A program made the translations under genes and the position numbers. Positions 14,742-22,861 of a stretch of DNA of 64,000 bases are shown here, one piece after another; the first letter of the stretch is position 1, and each line of letters starts with the position of its first letter. The notes beneath the pieces are model-generated. The model had not been told where the DNA came from, made no database searches, and was given only the letters and a program-made list of their open reading frames with translations. Source of the DNA: Streptomyces sp. NBC_00237 (GTDB taxonomy: Bacteria > Actinomycetota > Actinomycetes > Streptomycetales > Streptomycetaceae); contig NZ_JAPEMT010000001.1 of the NCBI RefSeq assembly GCF_026342435.1, positions 583,993 through 647,992 of the forward strand, in the 5' to 3' direction.

Positions 14742-15173
14742 TCATGCCGTCGCGTGCGCGGCACCCGTGCTGCTGCGTGCCCGACCCGGCGCGCGGGTCT
14801 CGCGCAGGAGCAGCAGGCCGAGTATCACCATCAGCGTCGCGGTGAGGCCGTGGATGAGGAGCGCGGCGGCCACGGAGCCGTTGTGCGCCAGCACGTTGGC
14901 CATGTCGCCGTACGGGACGACGGCCTCCACCAGCAGCGCCCAGCCCATCGCCCGGCGGTGGCCCGTCACCAGCAGGATGCCCACGGTCAGGGCCATGACG
15001 ACGTCGCGGATCCCCTTGACGACCAGGAAACCGTCGCCGTCGCCGGACGGCCAGCTCGGCAGGCCGAAGCCGGGTGCCATGGTCTCCGGGCTCAGGACGT
15101 ACCCCGAGCCGAACCAGAGGACGAAGAGCAGCAGGACGGCGACCAGAGCGGTGTTGATCTTCTTCAGCAGCAT
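14742..15173 (-). CDS. DUF4267 small membrane protein
   Basis: A 143-residue integral membrane protein with four hydrophobic segments (residues about 8-28, 50-70, 78-95, 100-125). The motif GFGLPS and the segment FLVVKGIRDVVMALTVGILLVTGHRRAMGW match DUF4267 in my recollection. The C-terminal tail is hydrophilic. It lies between the NTF2-like and DUF1772 genes on the same strand. Such genes often accompany TetR-controlled sets of unknown role; transport or a membrane-associated oxidoreductase partner has been suggested only by context. Confidence 0.75.
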   Translation of the reverse strand: MLLKKINTALVAVLLLFVLWFGSGYVLSPETMAPGFGLPSWPSGDGDGFLVVKGIRDVVMALTVGILLVTGHRRAMGWALLVEAVVPYGDMANVLAHNGSVAAALLIHGLTATLMVILGLLLLRETRAPGRARSSTGAAHATA

Positions 15174-15185
15174 CGTTCTTCTCCT

Positions 15186-15246
15186 TGCGAGTCTTCTTGC
15201 GAGTCTTCGTGGGTGTCTTCGTAGGTGTCTTCGTCGGCTTCGTGAG
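15186..15246. repeat. 12-bp tandem repeats (TCTTCGTGGGTG type)
   Basis: About five imperfect 12-bp units with the core GTCTTC(G/T)(T/A/C) lie in the short gap between the DUF4267 and DUF1772 genes, directly at the ribosome-site region of the former. Slippage could alter the spacing between the genes. Confidence 0.65.
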
Positions 15247-15254
15247 CCCCGGGC

Positions 15255-15701
15255 TCAGACGAGGGCGACGACGAGCAGGGTGAAGGCGGCGATGATCACG
15301 GCGACGCGGACGTAGTGGAAGCGGTCCCAGCGGTTCATCTGCTGCTTCCAGTCGGCCGGACGGTTCTCCGGGGTCCACGTCTTGCCCCGGTTGTTGATCG
15401 GGACCAGCAGCAGGATCGACATGACCACGCTGAGGATCAGCAGTCCGCCGGCGGTGACGACCAGCCCGGTGCCCTGCTGGCCCCACGCGGCGACGGCCCA
15501 GATCGCGGCGAGCACGAGCGAGCCGATGTACCAGAACGGCATCAGGGCTCCGAGCATCCGGCCGCCGTGGGCGCGGCCGAGTTGGCCGCTGTCCTCGGGG
15601 AGCGCGTCGAGTATCCGGTTGATGACGAAGGCGACGGAGACCTCCACCCCCACCATCAGTCCGACGAGCACGGTGGTGACGACCTGAAGTGCGTCCAGCA
15701 T
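15255..15701 (-). CDS. DUF1772 (anthrone oxygenase-like) membrane protein
   Basis: A 148-residue protein with four membrane segments: TTVLVGLMVGVEVSVAFV, MLGALMPFWYIGSLVLAAIW, a segment near 85-105, and the C-terminal VAVIIAAFTLLVVALV. Between segments three and four is PINNRGKTWTPENRPADWKQ, with the N-W-x-x-x-R-type signature of DUF1772, a family that includes cofactor-free anthrone oxygenases. The gene is directly behind operator repeats shared with the divergent TetR gene, so TetR repression is expected. Enzymatic activity is not shown. Confidence 0.82.
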   Translation of the reverse strand: MLDALQVVTTVLVGLMVGVEVSVAFVINRILDALPEDSGQLGRAHGGRMLGALMPFWYIGSLVLAAIWAVAAWGQQGTGLVVTAGGLLILSVVMSILLLVPINNRGKTWTPENRPADWKQQMNRWDRFHYVRVAVIIAAFTLLVVALV

Positions 15702-15719
15702 GGTGACCCCTTCACGGAT

Positions 15720-15783
15720 CTAGCGTTGCTAGGTGATGTGGCAACGCTAGCTCTACTGCCGCTCGCTTGTCTAGCGATGCTAG
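15720..15783. promoter_or_regulatory. Triple TetR operator region
   Basis: CTAGCGTTGC (15720-15729) and GCAACGCTAG (15741-15750) form a perfect 10-bp inverted repeat with an 11-base gap, and CTAGCGATGCTAG (15771-15783) is a third related half-site pair directly in front of the TetR start. All three share the CTAGCG core. They cover the divergent promoters of the TetR and DUF1772 genes and are the likely binding sites of the TetR protein. Confidence 0.75.
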
Positions 15784-15793
15784 GATTCCTTTC

Positions 15794-16372
15794 ATGTCAG
15801 TTAAAGAACGCAAGGAGCGTGAACGGTCGGAGCGGGAACGCCTCATCGTGGCGACGGCCCGTGAACTCGCCGAGCAACAGGGCTGGGACGCGGTCACCAC
15901 CCGCCGTCTCGCCGAGCGCATCGAGTACAGCCAACCCGTTCTCTACAGCCACTTCCGGGGCAAGCGCGAGATCATCGGCGCGGTCGCCCTCGAAGGCGCC
16001 ACCGAGATGGCCGCAGCGATCAGGGCCGCGACCTCCGCCGCGCACGGCCCGCGCGAGCGGGTCGCCGCCCTCGCCCGCGCCTATCTCGACTTCGCCGCCC
16101 GCAACCCGGCGGTCTACGACGCCCTGTTTCAGCTCGACGGCGGCCTGGCGTACGCCCGCGAGGACACCCCGGCCCCCCTCAAGGACGCCTTCGCCGCCCT
16201 GCTGGAAACCCTCGGCGAGGTCGCGGGGGACGGCGTCCACCCGGGCCTGTTCACCGAGACCTTCTGGGCCGCCCTGCACGGCCTCGCCACCCTGGCCCGC
16301 GCGGGACGGCTGCCCCCGGAACTCGCCGACCAGAGGCTCGAACTCCTGGTGGACCGGCTCCCCGTGGTCTGA
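15794..16372 (+). CDS. TetR/AcrR-family repressor
   Basis: A 192-residue regulator. The N-terminal DNA-binding domain covers residues about 8-60 (LIVATARELAEQQGWDAVTTRRLAERI, QPVLYSHFRGKREI). The rest is the helical ligand-binding domain, with the TetR_C_13/WHG-like segment EPVYDALFQLD-type (NPAVYDALFQLDGGLAYA). The ATG at 15794 follows directly after operator sequences, with no clear ribosome site, so the mRNA may be leaderless or very short-leadered. It is divergent from the DUF1772 gene and probably represses both itself and that operon. The ligand is unknown. Confidence 0.92.
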   Translation: MSVKERKERERSERERLIVATARELAEQQGWDAVTTRRLAERIEYSQPVLYSHFRGKREIIGAVALEGATEMAAAIRAATSAAHGPRERVAALARAYLDFAARNPAVYDALFQLDGGLAYAREDTPAPLKDAFAALLETLGEVAGDGVHPGLFTETFWAALHGLATLARAGRLPPELADQRLELLVDRLPVV

Positions 16373-16386
16373 CCTAGGGGACGGTC

Positions 16387-17889
16387 TTACGGAACCTCGC
16401 TCGGCGGCGGAGTCGGTGCGCCCGGGAGGCGCACGACCGCCTCCGTGCCCGGGCCCCCGTCCGCCGGGGCGCGCAGTGCGACCTCGCCGCCCGCCTCGCG
16501 GACGGCGCGCGCCACGATCGAGAGGCCGAGGCCCGAGCCGGGCAGGGCGCGGGCCGAAGGCGAGCGCCAGAAGCGCTCGAAGACGTGCGGGAGGTCGGCG
16601 GGCGGGATCCCCGGGCCGTGGTCCCGGACGGTCAGTTCGCCGAGGTGGAGGCGGACGGCGATCGTGCCGGAGGGGGGGCTGAACTTCACGGCGTTGTCGA
16701 GGATGTTCACCAACGCCCGTTCCAGCGCGGCCGGTTCCGTGCGTACGTACCAGGGGGCCAGGGAGACGTCGAAGGTCAGCTCCGGGCCGCGCAACCGGGT
16801 CCGTTCCAGGGCGGTGCGGGTCAGGTCGTGCAGGCCGACGACCTTCGGCGCGGCATGGCCGGGGGCCGTCTCGGGACGGGCCAGTTCCTGCAAGTCCGTG
16901 ATGAGGGAGGCCAGTTCGGTCATCTGGGCCTTGACCGAGGCGAGGAGGGCCTTGCGGTCGTCCGGGGGGAGCGGGCGGCCGGTGTCCTCGCTGCGGGAGA
17001 GGAGTTCGATGTTGGTGCGGAGGGAAGTGAGGGGGGTGCGGAGTTCGTGGCCCGCGTCGGCGATCAGCTGTGACTGGAGGTCGCGGGAGGAGGCGAGGGC
17101 TGCGGTCATCGCGTTGAAGGAGGCCGAGAGACGGGCGATCTCGTCGTCGCCCTCGACGGGGATGCGCAGGCTCAAGTCCTCGGTCCGGGCGACGTGTTCG
17201 ACCGCGCCGGTGAGGCGGTCGACCGGGCGCAGGCCGCTGCGGGCGACCCAGAGACCGGCCGCGCCCGCGAGGAGCACACCGACTCCGGCGACGACGAGGA
17301 GGATGAGCGCCAGGTCGTCGAGGGGGTCGTTGACCTCGCTGAGCGGGCGGGACACCGAGACGGCGAGCTGGAGGTGGGGGTAGCTCTTGAGCTGGTAGGT
17401 GTAGACGCGGTACTTCTCGCCGGTCGAGGCGGGCGCGTCGTGCGAGGACTCGGTGGCCTGTCCGGCGGCCACGGCGAAGTCCTCGGGGCCGACGGCGACG
17501 GACTGCCGCCCGTAGATCACGCACTGCTCGCCGGTCTTGGTGACGACCTGGACGGTGGTCCGGTCGACTCCGCTCGTCGCGTCCCGCTTGGGGAGCTGCC
17601 GCAGGCACCGCGCCTGTCCGGCCTCCGCGTCGATCTCGATCTGCCGGACGACGTCGCCGTCGTTCAGGCGGCTGCTGCTCAGCGCCTTGTCCAGAGAATT
17701 CACCAGGGCTTCGCGGGTCACGAACCAGCAGGTCACGGACGCTGCGGCGACGGCGAGGGCCACGGCGGTGGCGACCAGGAGGGCGAGGCGCGAGCGCAGG
17801 GGCAGTCGGCGGTACCAGCGGACGGGGCCGGTGCGGCGGGAGGGGGCGTCCGGGGGAGCGGGGGCGTCCGGGGGGACAGGGGTGTTCAC
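16387..17889 (-). CDS. Sensor histidine kinase (MprB-like)
   Basis: A 500-residue membrane kinase. A Pro-rich cytoplasmic head precedes the first membrane span (residues about 33-53); an extracellular sensor of about 130 residues, with two Cys (ARC, EQC), is followed by a second span near 190-212, then HAMP. The HisKA box is [16 protein letters not shown] with the phospho-accepting His; ATP-binding motifs are NILDNAVKF (N box), DHGPGI (G1) and GSGLGLSI (G2). It overlaps the response regulator by ATGA-type coupling (17886-17889). With the downstream-facing HtrA-like protease gene, the set resembles MprAB-PepD of mycobacteria, which senses envelope stress. Confidence 0.93.
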   Translation of the reverse strand: MNTPVPPDAPAPPDAPSRRTGPVRWYRRLPLRSRLALLVATAVALAVAAASVTCWFVTREALVNSLDKALSSSRLNDGDVVRQIEIDAEAGQARCLRQLPKRDATSGVDRTTVQVVTKTGEQCVIYGRQSVAVGPEDFAVAAGQATESSHDAPASTGEKYRVYTYQLKSYPHLQLAVSVSRPLSEVNDPLDDLALILLVVAGVGVLLAGAAGLWVARSGLRPVDRLTGAVEHVARTEDLSLRIPVEGDDEIARLSASFNAMTAALASSRDLQSQLIADAGHELRTPLTSLRTNIELLSRSEDTGRPLPPDDRKALLASVKAQMTELASLITDLQELARPETAPGHAAPKVVGLHDLTRTALERTRLRGPELTFDVSLAPWYVRTEPAALERALVNILDNAVKFSPPSGTIAVRLHLGELTVRDHGPGIPPADLPHVFERFWRSPSARALPGSGLGLSIVARAVREAGGEVALRAPADGGPGTEAVVRLPGAPTPPPSEVP

Positions 17890-18626
17890 TCGCCGCCCCG
17901 TAGTACGTAGCCCACGCCCCGGACGGTGTGCACGAGGCGGGGTTCGCCGCCCGCCTCGGTCTTGCGGCGCAAGTACATGACGTACACGTCGAGGGAGTTC
18001 GACGAGGGCTCGAAGTCGAAGCCCCAGACGGACTTGAGGATCTGCTCCCGGGTGAGGACCTGGCGGGGGTGTGCGAGGAACATCTCCAGCAGGGTGAACT
18101 CGGTGCGGGTCAGCTCGACCTGCCGCTCGCCGCGCGTCACCTCGCGCGTGACCATGTCCATCCGCAGGTCCTCGAAGGAGAGGACGTCGTCGGGGGTCTC
18201 GGGCAGGCCCGCCTGGGCGGCGTAGGAGCTGCGGCGGAGCAACGCCCGTACGCGCGCGAAGAGTTCGTCCAGCTCGAAGGGCTTGACGAGGTAGTCGTCG
18301 GCGCCCGCGTCCAGCCCGGACACCCGGTCGCCGACCGTGTCGCGGGCGGTCAGCATGAGGATGGGCGTGGTGTCACCGGCGTGGCGCAGTCGGCGGGCCG
18401 CCGTCAGGCCGTCCATCCGGGGCATCTGGATGTCGAGGACGATCAGGTCGGGCGCGTACGCCGCCGTCTTCGTCAGCGCCTCCATCCCGTCGACGGCGAC
18501 CTCGGTCCCGTACCCCTCGAAGGCCAGACTGCGCTGGAGCGCCTCACGGACGGCGGGCTCGTCGTCGACGATGAGGATGCGCTCGGCGGACGACTGTCCT
18601 TCGGGGGCAGTGGCTGCGGGGGTCAT
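17886..18626 (-). CDS. OmpR-type response regulator (MprA-like)
   Basis: A 246-residue regulator. The receiver spans about residues 16-130 with [10 protein letters not shown] (acidic pair), [13 protein letters not shown] (phospho-Asp), MLTARD (Thr) and LVKPFE (Lys). The C-terminal winged helix shows [25 protein letters not shown] and YLRRKTE, ending in VRGVGYVLR. It is coupled to the histidine kinase downstream. A serine protease gene lies 69 bp upstream on the same strand, suggesting one regulon. The ATG at 18626 is chosen over an upstream in-frame extension that lacks conserved sequence. Confidence 0.94.
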   Translation of the reverse strand: MTPAATAPEGQSSAERILIVDDEPAVREALQRSLAFEGYGTEVAVDGMEALTKTAAYAPDLIVLDIQMPRMDGLTAARRLRHAGDTTPILMLTARDTVGDRVSGLDAGADDYLVKPFELDELFARVRALLRRSSYAAQAGLPETPDDVLSFEDLRMDMVTREVTRGERQVELTRTEFTLLEMFLAHPRQVLTREQILKSVWGFDFEPSSNSLDVYVMYLRRKTEAGGEPRLVHTVRGVGYVLRGGE

Positions 18627-18695
18627 GTCGCTTCTGTCCTGCTCTTCTCCGGTACGGGGCGGGGGCGTCACCCAGCTTTGCACGCCGGACAGGCG

Positions 18696-19760
18696 CTACA
18701 CGCCGAGGCCGCCGATGAGGCCGCCGCCGCGCTGCTCCTGCTGTTGCGGGGCGTCCTGCTGTCCGCCGGACCCGCCCTTGCGGAGGCCGTCCAGGTCGGC
18801 CTTGACGGTGTCGACGGGGATCGCGAAGCCGAGGCCGACGCTGCCCGAAGCGCTCTGCCCGCCCGAACTCGGGGCGTACATCGCGGAGTTGATGCCGATG
18901 ATCTCGCCGCGCATGTTGATGAGGGCGCCGCCGGAGTTGCCGGGGTTGAGGGAGGCGTCCGTCTGGATGGCCTTGTAGGTGGTCTTGGACTGGCCGGTGT
19001 CGCCGTTGAACTGCTCGCCGCCGAACTCGAAGGGCCAGCCGCCGCCACCGCCGCGCTGCTGCTGGCGGGGCTCGTCCTTCGACACCGTGACGTCCCGGTC
19101 GAGTGCGGAGACGATGCCGCTCGTGACGGTGCCGGAGAGGCCCTCGGGGGAGCCGATCGCCACGACCTCGTCGCCGACCTTGACGTCCTTGCTGCTGCCG
19201 AGCTTGGCGGTGGGGAGCTTGGGCGCGCCCTGGACCTTGAGCAGGGCGAGGTCCTTGTCGGGATCCGTGCCGACGACCTTGGCGGTGTACGACCTGCCGG
19301 TCGACAGGGTCACCTTGACGGTGTCGGCTCCGGCGACGACGTGGTTGTTCGTCACGACCTCGCCGTCGGCGGTGATGATGACGCCGGAACCGGTGGAGGC
19401 ACCGGCGGAGGACTGGGCGCTGATCTCGACGATGGCGGGGCCGACGGCCTGGGCGACGCCGGAGACGGTGCCCATGCTGGACTGCGAGACGTTGCTGCCG
19501 GGGGCTCCCGCGCTGTTGACGCCGGTGGTGTCGTCGCCCGCGTACTTCTGCGTGAGGTACGCGGCTCCTCCGCCGAAGGTGGCGGCGACGACCGCGACGG
19601 CGGCGAGCAGGGCGACGGGCCGACCGGCGCGGCGGCGTTGCGCGGTGGGGGCGTGGGCCGGAGGCGGGGGGAACCCGGCGTACTGGGCGTACGGGGTCTG
19701 CGACTGGCTGGGCTCGGGCTGCTCGCCGCTGGGGCGGGGGGTCTCGGTCGTCATGCTCAT
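18696..19760 (-). CDS. HtrA/PepD-like membrane-anchored trypsin-type serine protease
   Basis: A 354-residue protease. A Pro/Gln-rich cytoplasmic N-terminus is followed by a membrane anchor at about residues 50-70 (PVALLAAVAVVAATFGGGAAYL). The catalytic triad is visible: His in TNNHVV, Asp in DKDLALLKV, Ser in NPGNSGGAL. It ends soon after the protease domain with a Gln/Gly-rich tail and has no PDZ domain, unlike most HtrA proteins. An insertion rich in Gln, Gly and Trp (QQQRGGGGGWPFEF) interrupts the protease domain. It is expected to degrade misfolded extracytoplasmic proteins, controlled by the adjacent two-component system. Confidence 0.92.
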   Translation of the reverse strand: MSMTTETPRPSGEQPEPSQSQTPYAQYAGFPPPPAHAPTAQRRRAGRPVALLAAVAVVAATFGGGAAYLTQKYAGDDTTGVNSAGAPGSNVSQSSMGTVSGVAQAVGPAIVEISAQSSAGASTGSGVIITADGEVVTNNHVVAGADTVKVTLSTGRSYTAKVVGTDPDKDLALLKVQGAPKLPTAKLGSSKDVKVGDEVVAIGSPEGLSGTVTSGIVSALDRDVTVSKDEPRQQQRGGGGGWPFEFGGEQFNGDTGQSKTTYKAIQTDASLNPGNSGGALINMRGEIIGINSAMYAPSSGGQSASGSVGLGFAIPVDTVKADLDGLRKGGSGGQQDAPQQQEQRGGGLIGGLGV

Positions 19761-19948
19761 GAGCTTGGGCTCGCAGTATGAGAACCGTCTGAGGGGCGCT
19801 TAAGAAGCCCGGCAGATTCCCGTATGCCCGATGTAAGGAATCAGCCCGTCCGGCGTTCGAGGACGCGCGGGCGCAGCCCGTGCAGGGGGCGAGGGGCGTA
19901 GCCCCCGGTAGTGGCGTCGGCCCCGCCGCAGGCGAACCCCGGCACCGG

Positions 19949-20971
19949 CTACCCGCAGCCGCAGGAGCGGCGGACGATCAGGGCCGAGGGGAACTGCTTC
20001 ACGCGTTCGCGGCGCGAGCCCGCCACCCGGAGGCCGTCGTCCAGGACCAGGTCCACCGCCGCGCGGGCCATCGCGGGCCGGTCCGAGGAGATCGTCGTGA
20101 GGGGCGGGTCCGTCAACGCCGCCTCCTTGACGTCGTCGAAGCCCGCCACCGCCAGCTCCCCCGGCACGTCGATGCGGAGTTCGCGAGCGGCCCGCAGCAC
20201 GCCGATGGCCTGGTCGTCCGTGGAGCAGAAGATCGCGGGGGGCCGGTCGGGTCCGGAGAGGAGGCCGAGCGCCACCTCGTACGCGGCGTACCGGTCGTAC
20301 GGGGCCTGGAAGAGGCGGCCCTCGGTCGAGCGCCCCGACTCGTGCATCGCCCGCCGCCAGCCCTCGACGTGGTCGGCGACCGGGTCGCCCACGGAGGGGG
20401 TGGACTCGACGCCGCCGAAGCAGACGACGTACTCGTGACCGTGTTCCAGGAGATGCCGCGTGGCGAGCTGCGCGCCGCCCACGTCGTCCGTGACGACGGC
20501 GACGTCGTCGATCGCCTCCGGGCGTTCGTGGAGGAGCACCACCCGGGCGTCCCACGCGTCGATCTCCGCCGCCGCGCTCTCGCTCATGCCCTGGCTGACG
20601 AGGATGAGGCCGGAGACGCGCATGCCCAGGAAGGCACGCAGGTAATGGATCTCGCGTTCGTTGCGGTAGTCGGAGTTGCCGACGAGGACCATCTTTCCGC
20701 GCTCGGCGGCGGCCTGTTCGACGGCGTGCGTCATCTCGGCGAAGAACGGCTGCCGGGCGTCCGGCACGATCATTCCTATGAGGTCCGTACGGCGTGAGGC
20801 CATCGCCTGCGCGACCCGGTCGGGGCGGTAGCCCAGATCCTTGATCGCGGCGAGGACACGCTCGCGCGTGGCCGGGGCGACCGGCCGGGGTCCGTTGTTG
20901 ATGACGTAACTGACGACCGCGGTCGAAGTCCCCGCCAGTCGTGCCACATCGTCCCGCGTCACCTTGGCCAC
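19949..20971 (-). CDS. LacI-family transcriptional regulator
   Basis: A 340-residue repressor. The LacI helix-turn-helix is at the extreme N-terminus ([28 protein letters not shown]) with the hinge helix [14 protein letters not shown], followed by a periplasmic-binding-protein-like effector domain ([23 protein letters not shown] near the end). The GTG at 20971 starts the conserved VAKVTRDD. The C-terminus has a Cys pair (RRSCGCG). It lies between the protease and glnR genes, all leftward, but 216 bp separate it from glnR. The regulated sugar pathway is not evident from the neighbourhood. Confidence 0.92.
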   Translation of the reverse strand: MAKVTRDDVARLAGTSTAVVSYVINNGPRPVAPATRERVLAAIKDLGYRPDRVAQAMASRRTDLIGMIVPDARQPFFAEMTHAVEQAAAERGKMVLVGNSDYRNEREIHYLRAFLGMRVSGLILVSQGMSESAAAEIDAWDARVVLLHERPEAIDDVAVVTDDVGGAQLATRHLLEHGHEYVVCFGGVESTPSVGDPVADHVEGWRRAMHESGRSTEGRLFQAPYDRYAAYEVALGLLSGPDRPPAIFCSTDDQAIGVLRAARELRIDVPGELAVAGFDDVKEAALTDPPLTTISSDRPAMARAAVDLVLDDGLRVAGSRRERVKQFPSALIVRRSCGCG

Positions 20972-21059
20972 GCGCGGAAGTCTACGCGGAGAGACAAGGG
21001 CACAGGCCGGTCGTCCCAAGGAACGGCCGACTTACTCCGGTACGGGCGATTCCGCCGGT

Positions 21060-21187
21060 CGGGCGACAACCACCGAGCCGTTCCGCACGCCCCGAGCGGA
21101 CCTGTTCCGCACGCCCTGAGCAGACCCGCCCCGCCCGCCCCGAGCGGACCCGCCCCGCACGTCCGGAACGGACCCGCCCCACACCCT
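21060..21187. repeat. Degenerate tandem repeat downstream of glnR
   Basis: About six imperfect units of roughly 20-24 bp containing GAGCGGACC or CAGACC and CCGCACGC(C/G)C(C/T)G fill the gap between the glnR stop and the LacI gene. On the minus strand they read as GC-rich CGGGGCGGGTC blocks that could fold and act as a terminator for glnR. No other feature is seen in this gap. Confidence 0.6.
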
Positions 21188-21970
21188 CTACGCCGACCCG
21201 CCCCGCTCGACCGAAGCCGATGCCCGAGCGCGGGCCTTCTCCGCCTCTCGGCTGCCCTGCTGCTTCTCGGGCGAGGGCTTCGGCTCCGCCTTCTCCGCCT
21301 TCTCCGGCACGACGAAGCGGTAGCCGACGTTGCGGACGGTCCCGATCAGGGACTCGTTCTCGACGCCGAGTTTCGCGCGCAGCCTCCGGACGTGGACGTC
21401 GACCGTGCGCGTCCCGCCGAAGTAGTCGTAGCCCCACACCTCCTGGAGGAGCTGTGCCCGCGTGAAGACCCGGCCGGGGTGCTGCGCCAGGTACTTCAGC
21501 AGCTCGAACTCCTTGAAGGTCAGGTCCAGCACCCGCCCCTTGAGCTTCGCGCTGTACGTCGCCTCGTCCACCGACAGGTCACCGTTGCGGATCTCCGTGG
21601 GGATGTCGTCGACGGCCAGGTGCTGGCGGCCCATGGCCAGGCGCAACCGCGCCTCGACCTCCGCCGGACCCGCCGTGTCGAGCAGTACGTCGTCGATGCC
21701 CCAGTCGGCGGTGACGGCGGCCAGACCGCCCTCGGTGACGACCAGTATCAGCGGGCAGCCGGGGCCGGTGGAGCGCAGCAGCTGGCACAGCGACCGGACC
21801 TGCGGGAGGTCGCGGCGGCCGTCGATCAGGATGGTGTCGGCGCCCGGGGTGTCCACGAGCGCCGGGCCCTCGGCGGGGGCCACCCGCACGCTGTGCAGCA
21901 ACAGGCCGAGCGCGGGGAGCACCTCCGTCGACGGCTGGAGGGCATTGGTGAGGAGCAGCAGAGAGCTCAT
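21188..21970 (-). CDS. glnR: Global nitrogen regulator GlnR (atypical OmpR-type regulator)
   Basis: A 260-residue orphan regulator of nitrogen metabolism. The N-terminal receiver-like domain ([20 protein letters not shown] start) keeps an Asp in TILIDGRRD but lacks the acidic pair and the conserved Lys needed for normal phosphorylation, as is known for GlnR. The C-terminal winged helix shows [40 protein letters not shown] and [10 protein letters not shown]. After it comes a charged tail of about 40 residues rich in Glu, Lys and Pro. No kinase gene is adjacent. Known targets in Streptomyces include glnA, amtB and nas genes, none of which is in this window. Confidence 0.95.
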   Translation of the reverse strand: MSSLLLLTNALQPSTEVLPALGLLLHSVRVAPAEGPALVDTPGADTILIDGRRDLPQVRSLCQLLRSTGPGCPLILVVTEGGLAAVTADWGIDDVLLDTAGPAEVEARLRLAMGRQHLAVDDIPTEIRNGDLSVDEATYSAKLKGRVLDLTFKEFELLKYLAQHPGRVFTRAQLLQEVWGYDYFGGTRTVDVHVRRLRAKLGVENESLIGTVRNVGYRFVVPEKAEKAEPKPSPEKQQGSREAEKARARASASVERGGSA

Positions 21971-22055
21971 CGCGCCCCACCTGCTCGCCGGATCTTCGTC
22001 TTCGGTTGGTGCACGGTTCGCTCGCCCATAACGTCGGTTCCTCCTCGGTCCCTGC

Positions 22056-22092
22056 GGAGGGGGTCCCCCCTGCTCCCTGTGGAGCTTGGGGG
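22056..22092. repeat. Short Streptomyces repeat (GGGGGTCCCCCC...GAGCTTGGGGG)
   Basis: A run GGAGGGGGTCCCCCCTGCTC, then seven bases and GAGCTTGGGGG, sits in the upstream region of glnR. A close relative is found at 27071-27115 inside a coding region, so this is a dispersed element with at least two copies in the window. It can fold into a G/C-rich hairpin. Confidence 0.65.
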
Positions 22093-22209
22093 CGTTTACG
22101 GCACTGCTTCGTACTGCGTTCTAGGCTGCCGCCCCCCGCGCCCAGGGGTCCGACGTGCCCGATTTCCTGCTCTCTTGCCCTGTTCTTTCCGAGGTTTTTA
22201 GGTCTTCCG

Positions 22210-22250
22210 GAAAGCACAAAAGGACCCGGGGGCAACGCTGCCCGAGTCCT
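22210..22250 (-). terminator. Hairpin with U-tract on the minus strand
   Basis: On the minus strand AGGAC and GTCCT pair around an inner GGGCA/TGCCC stem, and TTTTGTGCTTT follows. It lies 240 bp upstream of glnR, with no leftward gene to its right, so it is either a leftover terminator or part of a long 5' leader of glnR. The 626-bp gap from 21971 to 22596 holds this hairpin, the repeat at 22056 and a coding-like stretch at 22298-22525. Confidence 0.5.
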
Positions 22251-22297
22251 CTGCCCAGCAGAATAGCCCACCGGAAAGGCACGCTCCCTGTTCCCTT

Positions 22298-22525
22298 GAT
22301 CACTCCCAAGACCCGGCGCACCACGCTCCGTACGGCGAGGTCCTGGACCTGGGCAGCTCGGTGGTGCTCCGGCACGGCGCGCTGTACGGACCTTCGTACG
22401 CATCGGTGCAAAGGGGGCGCACGGAAGCGCACCCCCGCGCGAGCGCCGACGCGATGGTGGCGGCCGGCGCCCCCGGCCCGCCGGTTCTACCGGGGTGCGG
22501 CGGATGGCCCATGATGGGCAGCTGA
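22298..22525 (+). other. Open frame with coding-type bias but no usable start
   Basis: A 75-codon frame ending at TGA 22523-22525. Third positions are mostly G or C across the whole stretch, and the product (segments APYGEVLDLGSSVVLRHG and LYGPSYASVQRG) looks protein-like, yet no ATG, GTG or TTG begins it upstream of the conserved-looking part. It could start at an internal GTG, belong to a frameshifted gene, or be a remnant. It stops 71 bp before the MoaD-like gene on the same strand. No family was recognised. Confidence 0.35.
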
Positions 22526-22596
22526 CGAGCCGGTACGGCTGACGGGCCCGCGGAACTCCCGGGGCGCGTCGGCCGTCGCGCGAGAGGAGTGCCGCT

Positions 22597-22851
22597 GTGG
22601 CAGCGGGAACCATCCGCTTTTGGGCGGCGGCCAAGGCCGCTGCGGGCACCGCCGAGGAGCCGTACGCGGCGGACACCCTCGCCGAGGCGCTGGACGCGGT
22701 CCGCGAACGGCACCCCGGGGAGCTGACGCGAGTCCTCCAGCGGTGCTCGTTCCTGATCGACGGCGACCCCGTCGGCACTCGTGACCACGGGACGGTACGG
22801 CTGGCCGACGGCGGCACGGTCGAGGTGCTCCCGCCGTTCGCAGGAGGGTGA
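22597..22851 (+). CDS. MoaD/ThiS-family sulfur-carrier-like protein
   Basis: An 84-residue beta-grasp protein starting at GTG with GAGAGGAG upstream. It has the MoaD layout (TIRFWAAAKAAAG start, LAEALDAVRERH helix) and ends in PPFAGG, the C-terminal Gly-Gly that is adenylated and thiocarboxylated in sulfur carriers. It may donate sulfur to molybdopterin or another pathway. The next gene begins 11 bp downstream, and a rhodanese and a DUF1416 gene lie 2.7 kb further on, in line with a sulfur-transfer neighbourhood. Confidence 0.88.
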   Translation: MAAGTIRFWAAAKAAAGTAEEPYAADTLAEALDAVRERHPGELTRVLQRCSFLIDGDPVGTRDHGTVRLADGGTVEVLPPFAGG

Positions 22852-22861
22852 ACCCCAGACC

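Noticed and set aside
22155..22514. A 119-codon frame between glnR and the MoaD-like gene
   Set aside because: Third-position bias lies in a different frame (22298-22525), so this one is a shadow.
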